Below are positions 38,240 to 48,877 of a DNA stretch of 64,000 nucleotides, one piece after another. The position numbers were made by a program, and so were the translations under genes. How positions within the stretch are numbered: the stretch's first letter is position 1; each line of letters starts with the position of its first letter. This DNA comes from Mytilus galloprovincialis (taxonomy: Eukaryota; Mollusca; Bivalvia; Mytilida; Mytilidae): positions 64,623,122-64,687,121 of the forward strand of contig NC_134849.1 in the NCBI RefSeq assembly GCF_965363235.1. The letters run 5' to 3'. The notes beneath the pieces are model-generated. The model did no database searches, was not told the DNA's origin, and saw only the letters and a program-made list of their open reading frames with translations.

Positions 38240-38302
38240 AAGTAAGGCGTCAAAGAAAAAAAAATATAATAGCCTTTCAAGACGTCATAATTATTTGGAC
38301 TA
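38240..38302. repeat. Half of a GTCCA-type MITE
   Basis: aagacgtcataattatttggacta matches the right half of the MITE at 43,944-44,074. Confidence 0.55.
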
Positions 38303-38679
38303 GTGCATCATGTGCACTGATATTCATGTAATACAACTTCCCTAGTCATGCTAGTCTCAATCCAATAACTTTCAAGTAATCTGGTGAGCATATTTATGTG
38401 ATCAGAATAATATATATTATAATCAGTAGCCCATCTATAATTATTCAAAATGTTACAACTTCTTAAATCAGTGTAGAGGTTAAACTTAATATACAGTTCC
38501 GTTTTTACAGGAAAATGATCATGATGATATGATTTCGTCTTAGATTTTATGCATAAAAAAATCCCAATTGGAATAAAAATTCCCAATTCGATGTTCAAGG
38601 GACCTATTTCATTTGAAAACACCTGGAATCATCCCTGCATTCTATAGTATGTTCTGTCAGACTTACTATGCTCAAGGAG

Positions 38680-38865
38680 GATATGACCTTAATCGGGACT
38701 CCGGGGTCTGGTGTCTTCGAGAGAAGCTCTACTGTGATAGTCGACTTTGGTATATTTTTAACCCCTTATTGATAGGATTTCAAACGCCTGTGATTTAAAT
38801 TCGGGACCTCGTGATTTCGTGTTTTTAAACCCGGGATTTCGGGATCAGGACCCTCCCATCCTATA
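38680..38865 (+). repeat. CGGGA-rich dispersed minisatellite, copy 2
   Basis: gggacctcgtgatttcgtgt, aaacccgggatttcgggatc and aggaccctcccatcc match 5465-5640. Confidence 0.65.
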
Positions 38866-39171
38866 ATCCCCCTCTATGTTGATGCTTTGTGAAAAATAAA
38901 GAAATCCGACTTACCGGTAAGCTACCATTATATTTGCCATTGTTAGAGTCATGTCCAAAGCAGAATATTAATGAAACACATGCAATAATTCCTTTTCAAT
39001 ACTTTGTGCAAGAGAACGCCATGTTTACTGCACTGTGACAAAATTTCAAATGACGTAATGCAGCCTGTGACGTCAAGTGTGATTCGCCGTGATTCGACGC
39101 GAAAAAGAAGTTCGTTTGTTTTTTTCTCTATTATTGTAGTAATTTATATATTTTTTTAATTACCGATAAAC

Positions 39172-39295
39172 AGAATAAAGGACTTTTTGTTTTTGATACT
39201 GACTTTATCACAGAAAATATCAGGCTCGCCCTTCGGGCTCACCTGATATTTTACTGTGATAAAGTCAGTATCAAAAACAAAAAGTCCTTTATTCT
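39172..39295. repeat. 124-bp hairpin palindrome H3
   Basis: Arms of about 50 bp (agaataaaggactttttgtt.. and inverse), nearly perfect, around a nested stem gcccTTCGggc. Confidence 0.92.
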
Positions 39296-39302
39296 ATATA
39301 TA

Positions 39303-39905
39303 ATATATAGACTGTCTATATAATATTGTAGTGATCGCCATGGAGAAGAAACTTAGAATAAATAGCTAATAGAAAATTAAATACACTTTACTATTTATAA
39401 TATAGATACGTATGTATTTATTCTCCAGACATAAAATCTTTCACAAAAATTCATTCTAAAATAGTTAATACGCTTTCAACCAAGCTTAAAATGCCCGCGA
39501 TTTTGCTTTTAAGTCAAATTGGACTTCCGGATTTTAACTTGCACATAAATTTCATAAGGGTACTCGGGGACAGGACAATAATTATCATCAGTCGGTTGAT
39601 ATAGACTCTCTATATAATATAGCAGTGATCGCCTAGGAAAAGAAACTTGAATTTGATAGTTGATAGCAAATACACTTTAATTATAGTATATGTATGTTCA
39701 TAGTATACAGAAACGAGAAAATAATGGAATTTAACAGAAAAAAATAATAAGGGACTTGTGAAGTAAGAGAGAGGACTTAAACTGTTTCCAAGTACCTATG
39801 AATTATGATATCTTTTCTGAAATTCTCCAGACATGATTTTTTTACAGAAATTCTCCTTACAACAGTTCACATACTTTCAAACAAGCTCTAAATGCCTGCG
39901 ATTTT
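39303..39905. repeat. Diverged tandem duplication, third copy at 45,180
   Basis: atagactgtctatataatat.. at 39,307 and atagactctctatataatat.. at 39,599 begin two related segments that both reach aatgcc(c/t)gcgattttgc. A third partial copy lies at about 45,180-45,390. Confidence 0.6.
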
Positions 39906-41284
39906 GCGGGTGTGTTCTAGTTCATATGAAACATACTTCAAACAGGACCTTGTTTGGAACATTAACAATCTAGTATCATGTTTCCCTATAAAGATGATGC
40001 ATCCTCTCATGAAGTACGTTAGATAACTGAAAATAAACTGCATCCATCTTATTTGAGCATGTTATTTAAAATATAGTACATCAAAGATACAGTTAAATCT
40101 ACCTCATATATTGACTTGCATCTAGAAATTAACAATTCGGTTCGGCTGAAAACAAAACTTTACGACAAAAGGATTGATTTGAGCTTCCTAATTTGTGAAC
40201 TTTCAATTTCTATCTAGAAATATTCCAGCAGCGCCTGCATCTGTGCATATATATAGTATATATTATTCTGATTTACTTTGTTAACTTAAGAAAATAAAAC
40301 ATGTAAAATAGATGTAAAGGATACAACAATCTGTTACCTAAGTTCAGGTTTTGTAGACAAACTACATTACAAACTATGTCATTAACCTGTGTAACATGGA
40401 TGTCACTACACATGTATATACTAGTATATAAAATCAAGAATGGAAATGAGGAATATGTCAAATCGACAACAACCCGACCAAAGAACAGATAACAACCGAA
40501 GGCCACCAATGGGTCTTCAACGCAACGAGAAAATTCTCTTTTGAAATAAAGAGATTGCTATAAAAAAAAAAAGGGGGGGACGAAAGATACCAGAGGGAGA
40601 GTAGTCTCGATTATCCAGACGCTCCGTATGCATATATATGTAGTTATTGTTGGCTGTAAGAACGACAACTCTGGTGCATCGAGACTAGCGGGACTGTATC
40701 ACAGTCAAACTTATAGTTACGTATATACATGGTATAGATGCATACACAAGTTTCTCAAAGCAAATGTAGCGTGCATTTAAATTACTTATACGTAATGATA
40801 AAAACTGAGAATAGAAATGGGATTCGACTAGGATATAACACGGTATGGGGTTATCTCATGATAATCGAATATAGTTGGTTGACATGTAGCTGTTAACTTC
40901 ATTCTATATTCCATTGATAGAGAGTTGGTGTTTAACGAGGAAACTATTCAATCAAATAATCCGAGGGTAAAGTGGGAAGAAACTCTTCGGAAGTGTTACG
41001 GACTCCTCCATGATTTGATTGATCATTAATTGGAATATCTGTGTCTCAGATGACCATGCACTGAATTTGACATGTAGAATCCGCAATACCGTTCTCCTTT
41101 CCTAGCCATTTTAATTCATGGAATAAGCACAATAGTTCAAAAGGGAGAAGGGGATCGTCCCTTGCTCGCTTTAAGTTTTAAAAAAATCATGTTCTTTCGA
41201 TATATACTAATTTGATTTTCAATAATCGGGAATTACCTCTTTAGACATCTCCGGATCCACCCATGAAAAGGGACCTTAGGATGA

Positions 41285-41530
41285 AATTTGAAAAAAATAG
41301 GCAGGACAGGAGTTCTGAGTAAAAAAAAAAAGGCAGGATGAGACACTTTGCAAAAAAAAAAAGGCAGGATAACAATTTATGAAAAAAAGTCAGGACAAAC
41401 TAATAAAAAAAAAGGCAGGACCGAATAGAGTGAAAAATAAAAAGGCAGGACAGAGATTACAACTAAAAAAAAATGCAGGACAAAATTTTTCATCCTAGCC
41501 CCCCCCCCCCCCCCCCCCATAAAAATCAAA
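41285..41530. repeat. aaaaaaaggcagga minisatellite ending in a poly-C tract
   Basis: Seven or so diverged units of a(n)ggcaggac, then catcctagcc and about 20 C at 41,498-41,518. The glycine-run frame is an artefact. Familiar mussel repeat. Confidence 0.8.
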
Positions 41531-43943
41531 TGGTAGCTCCCTTATAAGATCACATAGAAGAAAAGTAAAACACTGTATTTGCTGATAATACCCAGCTATT
41601 TCATCCTTCGGCATTCGAAAAATTAATATAACAAGTTGTAAAACGGAAAGTTCGATGATCCCAAATGTTACTTTATACATTTTTTGCTTTGAATTTGATC
41701 AATTAAGGTTGTAAAATTATAAGATATAAAGTTGGATAAAATGAGAAATCAAATCTCAAAATGTTGTTACATTCTTTTTTAGAACAAACAATTTAGAATG
41801 AAGTGAAGTTTTAAAATGGACGAAAAAATAATTCCGTAGCACCTGAGATCACTCCAGATTTTGGTAGGGTTCGTCTTTCTTAGTCTTTAGTTGTCTATGT
41901 TGTGTCTTCTGTTCTATTGTTTGTCTGTTTGTATTTTATTTTTGGCCATGACGTTGTCAGTTTCCTTTCAATCTATGAGTTTGACTTTCCCTCTGGTATC
42001 TTCCTTCCCTCTCTTTTAAGCGTTTACAAGGCAAAATAAATAAATAATTATATCCAATTTACCTATTAGTATTTGCTTACATGTTAAAAGTATTGTAAAC
42101 GAAGCTGTAGTAGTTGTAAAATTGTAAAATTATATATATATATATGATGCTAAGCGCCATCAAAATTGGTTGTAGTGAAATACATTTCAGTGACCTACCT
42201 CTTCAAATATATTTTCCTGATACATGTGTCAAAATTCATTACTAAAATTACTTAGTGTATTGAAGCATCAACATAATCAGTTTTTTCCTTATTTTGTAAA
42301 TTTTAGATACCAAAAATCAGCATCGAAAATTTTGTATGAATTTATATCATATTGAATTTTAAGGTTAGGCTAAGGCAGTGGGCGACAGTGGGCGACTGTT
42401 TCTGGTTGGGTTAAATTTTAACGAAAAAGTAAGAGCTTTTTCAATAGAAAAGTACTTAATTATAATTTTAAATGAGACGTTTCCTTTGCTAATTATTTCA
42501 AACAGAAATGTATATACATAATATATATCTATACTACTTAGTTTCAACAAAATTGATATTTTTTACGATAATTGAAAATTATTTGTCGGAAATACGATTA
42601 AATCAATTTAATTAATAGTGATCTTTGATCTTATATTTTTGATTTTTCACGTTTTAATTTTTCAGAATTTATATATGCACACCTTTATAATATATATATA
42701 TATAAACGTGTGTTACACAATGTACAAGGTATATCCAAAATAAGTTAACCGATAAATCCCCGATCTATTTATAAGTTTTCCGAAAAAAGAAATTCTGCGT
42801 TAGCAATCTATAAATGTAGATACATTATTTTATCGACTTGTATATGTATCGATAGACAACTTAAGTGTGTAAAAGGTAGGTTAAGATTAGATCAAAACTG
42901 ATGCAATATATGGTAATGAGATATAATACGGTGAAAACGTGTACAAATAGCGCGTTTCCAATATTTCATTCAATATCAAAATGGTTTCGAATTGAAGTTG
43001 AATTTTTTTTGGTCTCAATCATTCAATAACAAATTTTCTGATTTTAATGAATTTTATTTCAATTTATTTTGTTAATAATCATTTTAATAATAGTTAGCGT
43101 GGAAACGAAAACAACCAGGAAAAAAAATAAACAATCTCCGACTGTTATGGAACGACTATTTAACTTTAAAATTAAAGATTTTTTTCTTTGGTATAATCAT
43201 ACTGTGATCCCCGATTTGAAAAAAAAAAATAGTGTGGTCAAGCTGTAACAAAAAAATATAAAATAATATTCCGATTCTATTTTTTCCTTTACCTCATAGT
43301 GTTATAATATAATAATGTATTGTAAATTACTATTCCAATGTTATTCTTAGACATTCATGGTCTATATAGATTTCTAAAACGGACCCATTGTTTTCAAAAG
43401 GGGTGGGCCGGAATGTGGAGTATTTTTTGGGGGGGAGGGGGTCGATAATGATATATTTACGAACACAACCCGATTAACTGTTTATCGTTGTATTACTGGT
43501 ATTTTTCCATCCCTACCATACAATATTTAGGGAAAAAATGTTTGGAGAATCAGTTGGCCAGCAAGTGTTGTTGATGATAATAATGATGATATAAAAACAA
43601 CAATAAAAGTGGGGAGACGTGAAAATACAGAAAATCTTATTAGAAGATTTTATACAAACAAATAACTGTTTTTTTCAATCAAGGGGTGGAGAAGTTGGGT
43701 TGGGAAAGGGGTTGATAGTACGCCCCGCTCTGCGCTTTCCAATGAAGCCGCCACTTTATGCAATGATTTGTATGCACGAACTAAAATATACAAGACAAAG
43801 TATTCATAATTTATAATGTACATGTATGAAGTTATATTTTTCTATTTGTTTCATTAATAAAATAATCTTTCAATCAAGAGTCTGATTGTACTATATTTGT
43901 ATATGTTATTGTAATTTTTCCATATTGCCCCTTGTGTGCCCTA

Positions 43944-44074
43944 GTCCAGATAATCTTGACGTGGGCTGTGGTTATTTTTCGATTTTGACTTTGTTTGATC
44001 CCACATTGACGTCGCAGGAAGGCGTCCCAGAAAGAAAATAAAATAGCCTTGCCCGACGTCATAATTAATTGGAC
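43944..44074. mobile_element. 131-bp TA-flanked MITE in duplication copy 1 only
   Basis: The ends GTCCAGATAATCTTGACGT and (inverted) GTCCAATTAATTATGACGT are imperfect TIRs flanked by TA. Copy 2 reads tgtgcccattgatttg straight across the site (near 61,970), so it is empty there. Confidence 0.75.
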
Positions 44075-44129
44075 TATATGTATTGATTTGAATTTTTTTT
44101 TTTAACTAATACAGTTTAATGTAATTCCT

Positions 44130-44257
44130 AATATGTTCTATCCTATGCTATTCAAATCTCTTCTTTTTTTATCCTATCATCTATTATTTTTTTCTTTTAT
44201 ATCCTATTATTTTCTATCCTGTTCTTTTCAATCTATCATATTCTAATCTATTCTAGA
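44130..44257 (+). repeat. Pyrimidine-rich TTCTATCCTAT minisatellite
   Basis: Diverged tatcctat/ttctatcct words; counterpart at 62,020-62,150 in duplication copy 2. Lies immediately before the candidate promoter in both copies. Confidence 0.7.
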
Positions 44258-44338
44258 ATGAACCAATCAGATTACGTATTTATGACACACAACCACGTGC
44301 GTCGTTGTTTGTAAACAAACAGCGTATATTCAGTAAAC
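44258..44338 (+). promoter_or_regulatory. Candidate promoter upstream of the IAP gene
   Basis: In 80 bp there is a CCAAT box (44263-44267), an E-box CACGTG (44294-44299) and overlapping forkhead-type motifs (TGTTTGT at 44306, GTAAACA at 44311, ACAAACA at 44315), directly before the ATG at 44339. The same three motifs in the same order survive in the diverged duplicate at 62,156-62,214. This suggests selection or recent common origin. Function is inferred, not shown. Confidence 0.4.
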
Positions 44339-44369
44339 ATGGCAACGTTTTCATCTTACTTAAAACTGT
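44339..44369 (+). CDS. Candidate short first coding exon of the IAP gene
   Basis: An ATG followed by ten codons (M-A-T-F-S-S-Y-L-K-L) and one extra base ends at a donor-like GTAAGA (GT at 44370-44371). Leaving with one base, it fits in phase with the exon at 47313, giving a Tyr codon and then F-S-A-M-M-C. The intron would be 2.9 kb. Support is the phase match, the CCAAT/E-box/forkhead-like cluster just upstream, and a diverged duplicate at 62230 that keeps an ATG, the S-S-Y-L codons, an aligned donor and the same phase. Against it: the peptide is short, and no transcript data are available here. Confidence 0.35.
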
Positions 44370-45560
44370 GTAAGAAAATCTTACGTTAATATTGTATATT
44401 AGACCAGATATTTAAACGTTAATATTGTGCAGAAGACATTACGGTTGTTTAAAATTCATAATTATTCTTATAAACAAAACCAATACAAACATAAACTACG
44501 ATGCGCGTCATGTGATTATGATTCGTCATTCTAAAAATACTTTTTTTTTTTTTTTTTTTATCTTAAAATAGATCTTCAGTGTTATATATATTTAAATCGG
44601 CATATGACTCACTATATATATGTTAGGGATACTGTAAGGTAAGCATGCAATACATTTTCTGAACTTTATCTTTACAAATTTTGTTATCTATTATAATTTT
44701 CAAAAAATGTATATATAATCTGATAAAAACAGTTTTATAAGTCTATGTTATATCATTTTTTTTTTAATTTTCTTATCAAATATGTATGTTGTTGCGATTT
44801 TGTACATGTTATATAACATTTACAAAACATATTGTACATGTTGTAAATTGTACAATGCAAAATTACAAGTTATAACATGTACAAAAGTACCTCATACATG
44901 CTATAACTTGTAGAAAATATCTTAACTAAAAATAGTTTAACTTGTACAACAGTTAAAAATAAAATAGGTGTTTCTTAGTATTACCTTTTTTTCTGTACGA
45001 TTGACTGTAACAATAAAATAACTTGATAAGAATATGTTAAGTTCTAACATTTTGGTTGGGATTAGGTACTTAGGGATAGGGCAATTGTTTTAGCCCGCCC
45101 CTTTTTTTTCTCAAAATCCGTTTTTTTCTTCTGTTAATTTCTTATTTTCTAGTTTTTATGTATAATAAAAATTTATTAGAGACTCTCTTAGTCTGTTCAG
45201 TGACCGCTGCATGAATATTAAATTTGGAATTGATAGTAAATAGCAAATACAAGTAAGTTATAGTAAATTTATGTTCTAATGATACAGAAAAATGCGAAAA
45301 TAATTCGAAATAATAGAAAACGAAAAATACCGGAGTTTGAAAAAGGGGGAGGAACAAAAAAGTGTCCTGTCCCAATGAACCTATGGTTGGGAAACCGAAA
45401 TGTAAGACAAAAAATAAAACCCAATTTAATATGAAACAAATTATTGATAATGGTTACATGTAATTGATACGGAATTTTATTTAGGATTTTGAAAAATCTT
45501 AATATTTGGCGGGTCAGGCGAGTGAATTTCTTTTTTCGCTTATATCTAATTACAGATACT

Positions 45561-46229
45561 TGACATACATCCAAGTTTGTATTGTTCGTGTTTGATCTTT
45601 AAAAATAAGCTTTAATTTTAGTATCTTTCTTTAAAGATCGTTGCGCAACGTTTCGATTACAAAATTATTTTTTGATATGAGGTAATGTAACAATTTTCAT
45701 CATTCAATAAAATTGAGAATGGAAATGGGGAATGTATATATTAAGTAACTTTAGTGTAAAAGTTATGGATTCATTCAACAGAACCTCATCGATAATGTAA
45801 GTCTCCCACCAAATACTATTTCATTCAGAAAACACATTTTTAACGAAATTTTAAGTAGAAAATCAATAACAGGTTTAAGACATGACATTTAACTTAAGAC
45901 ATGAATATGTGCATACGAAGCAAATTTCATAGATCACCTTCATCAGCATTGAAGGACCTTTAAGACGAAGCGCTCGGTTGATGGGCCCCAGCTTCTTTTT
46001 CCTTTTAAGTGTGTATGTGTGGGGGTGGGCAGGGGGGCAGAAAGGGGGGGGGGGAGTTATTTGTTGTCAGAAATATTCTTTAATTTTTAAACATTTTTTT
46101 CATCCTGCCTTAGACAAAGTTATTATTGTTAAATCTTAAAAATACATTGTTTCAATGATAAAAGACATTTAAGACATTTTGGATATATATATATATTATT
46201 TTCTGTGGTTAATTATTTGCTAATTAGAT
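45561..46229. other. IAP upstream sequence with a G-quadruplex-type tract
   Basis: If the candidate first exon is real, this is intron. G runs (ggggg, ggg, gggggg, eleven G) lie within 46,021-46,055. Nothing else recognised. Confidence 0.45.
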
Positions 46230-47090
46230 AAAACACATTGAGGTCCAAGGGGTCCTAAACCAAAATTTTGTTTAATTTCACAAAAAAAATCCTGATATTC
46301 TCATTCTAACATATCATTTTATCTATTTTAATTCAAAAATAGATATAACATCTTATCTTATTTTAGAGCACTATTTATTTTGTTAAACCATATATAATTT
46401 TAGGGCACATTTTTTTGGGTTAAATTATATCTAATTTTATGGCACATTTTTTTTGGTTAAATTATTTCTAATTTTAGAAAACTATTTGTATATTATTTCT
46501 TCTGTTTAAGTTATTTCCCTTTGAACAGAAAATTAATTAGGATATGGATAAAACTAAACTGTGTTTCACTTCAAAATAAGTTCAGTATATATAGGGTTCT
46601 TTCACATGTTGAATCTAAACCTGTTTTTGAATATTGGATTTTTGGGCCCAGTTTTCAAAATCAGGGTCCAATATTAAACTTTATATGTTTCAACAAAAAT
46701 GAATAAATGGGGTTCCAAGTTTGAAGTGATGAATCTAGTCAGATTGGGTTATAAACTCTCTTATCAAATTGGTCCACATTAAGGTTCACAGGGTTCCAAA
46801 TTAAACTTTTGTTTGATTTCATCAAACATTTAATTCTTCGGTGATTCTGACCATGTACTTAGATTTTGAATATTGGACAATAATAGGTAAATATACAATT
46901 TCAAAATGTTCAGTTCTTTCACCACCATATTTTGTGAAACAAATCTATGCTTTGATCAATATTCAATCATAATCCAAATTCAGAGAGTTTTTTTTTTAGC
47001 TTAACAGTAGTGTCCATACTTACTCAACTGTTCAGGGTTCGACCTCTGCAGAAATTTCGATTTGCTGTCACTGTGACAGCCTAATGTTAA
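46230..47090 (+). repeat. Dispersed repeat family D, copy 2
   Basis: aggtccaaggggtcctaaac, ggttcacagggttccaaatt, ataatccaaattcagag and ttcagggttcgacctctgca, then ttgctgtcactgtgacagcct, a motif also closing the array near 23,510. Ends about 230 bp before the IAP large exon. Confidence 0.65.
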
Positions 47091-47312
47091 ACATACACTT
47101 TATATTATCTCTATACAGTAAACTTCAATGGTATGAAAAGTGGTTAAATATATTTGTAAATAAAACCATTAAAACACAGACGAGATTGGATCGAGCAGCT
47201 AGTTTTGGTTATTTTTTCTTTCATAATGGTAACAGACAGGCATTATAGCTAGTTCACTTTTATTGACATTATGATGCATTTTACTACTTAAATTGTCATG
47301 TTTGTTTTCTAG

Positions 47313-48877
47313 ATTTTTCTGCAATGATGTGTTGTACAGAAACTTCAGAGATTGTTCTACAAGGAAAACACCAAACCAGAGCCATTGATTCAAGAATGTG
47401 CGAACCAAGAGTATTCCAAAGATCATTTAGTGATACTGGACAAGGGCCTCTCATGCTTTCTCGTTCTGTACAAACTGACCTAACACCAGAAAGCACGTGT
47501 TTACAAGATACTGACGACACGCATAGAATTGATATGACAAGTGACACAGAGGATGATAAAGGATATGAAAAAGTTTGCAGTGACCTGCAAGAACTTAAAG
47601 ATAAAGTCCAGCAACTGACTTCAGCAATAAACCTTTCGGGTCCAGCGCAAATACCAGAAATTATAAATAGACTGAAAACATTTGCCAAAATTAAAGAAAA
47701 TTCAACAAATTTAAGACTGACCATAGAAAGACTAGAAACAATGGTTGAAAAAACAATGTCTTCGGATGTCGAACACATTATAAACCATCAGGAGTTTACG
47801 GCAATACGCTATGGTACTGCTTTTAACAATATTGACACCGTCAGTAAAGTTCAAAATGAATCAAGCTTACAAAAAAATAAAGAAAGCTACAACGTACTTG
47901 GCGATTTATTGCGAGTACACATTTTCCCACAGTCTAAATCACAATTTTGTCCACTCAGTTTAAGAACTTATTTTGAGAGTTTTTCAAGTGACACGCCAGT
48001 ATCTCACGTCGATTCAATGTCAAATGAACTTCTGAGAGTGTCATCGTATAGCAATTTCCCACGAGACATTAGTATAAATCTAATTAAAATGGCTAAGACT
48101 GGTTTTTACTACATTGATGGAAGAAAAACAAAGTGCTTTTCCTGTGGAATTATATATGACAGATGGAAATCGGGTGACGATCCTGTTGTTATACATAAAA
48201 TGCTGTCACCATCATGTGCACTCCTAGCCGAACCCAGATTCTCATCGTCTGCAAATCAAGAAGAACAGACAACGGTTGTTCCGAATAATACTGATTCTAC
48301 TGTTGACACAACAACTGTTACAAGTCAAGGTTTGAATCAGTCAGAAAATGCTTCATCAAGACCTGAACCTAGATTACAAATAAGTTCATCTTACAATGGT
48401 ACCAGCAACAATGTACAGGAAAGACCAGGAAACCAAATACGTTCACCATCTAATAGGGACAGAACTAGCTCTGCAACGGGGAACGAGAATAGTCAAGAAA
48501 CACAGACATCCAATGAAAACAATAATGCTACTGAAACCAGTTCATGCCAGCATAACACCGAATTCGAATCACTTGGAATACACCTAGAAAAGCCTAAGTA
48601 TCCTAACTATGCCTGCTTGACTGTTAGAATCAGTTCCTTTGAAGGCTGGCCGTCATATTTAGACCAATCACCACGTCAGATGGCTTTGGCTGGTTTTCTG
48701 TTTGCTGGTTACCATGATTACACAAGATGCTTTTTCTGTGGTGGAGGACTGCGAAACTGGGAAGCAGGTGACGATCCATGGGTTGAACATGCCAGATGGT
48801 TTCCGAAATGTACTTTTCTGAAACAAAACAAGGGAGAAAAGTTCATTCATGCCGTTCAGAAAAGACAAGCTGAAATA
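47313..48877 (+). CDS. IAP large exon: N-terminal region and both BIR domains
   Basis: The exon follows a good acceptor (pyrimidine-rich, AG at 47311-47312) and ends at the donor GTAAGT at 48878. The first 11 nt before the ATG at 47324 have no stop and enter with phase 1, so coding could continue from an upstream exon. From the ATG it holds 518 codons exactly (phase 0 exit). It encodes the helical N-terminus, BIR1, the low-complexity linker and BIR2. Putting both BIRs in one long exon and UBA and RING in separate small exons is a compact arrangement. Reading through the donor stays open for 45 more codons to a TGA at 49013-49015. That tail has no domain, so splicing is preferred over read-through. 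Confidence 0.9.

Larger units (their letters stand above)
40260..45560. repeat. Segmental duplication, copy 1
   Basis: Collinear, diverged match to 58,780-62,850 in the same orientation. Anchors: aacctgtgtaacatg (40,385 / 59,176), tacatggtatagatgc (40,726 / 59,369), aaagcaa.tgtagcgtgcattta (40,757 / 59,398), gatttgattgat (41,014 / 60,458), tgtacatgtatgaagttata (43,819 / 61,848) and tgtttgtaaacaaacagc (44,306 / 62,199). Both copies carry different insertions. It lies directly upstream of the IAP gene. Confidence 0.8.

Noticed and set aside
47296-47778. 160-codon minus-strand frame
   Set aside because: Shadow of the IAP large exon on the opposite strand.
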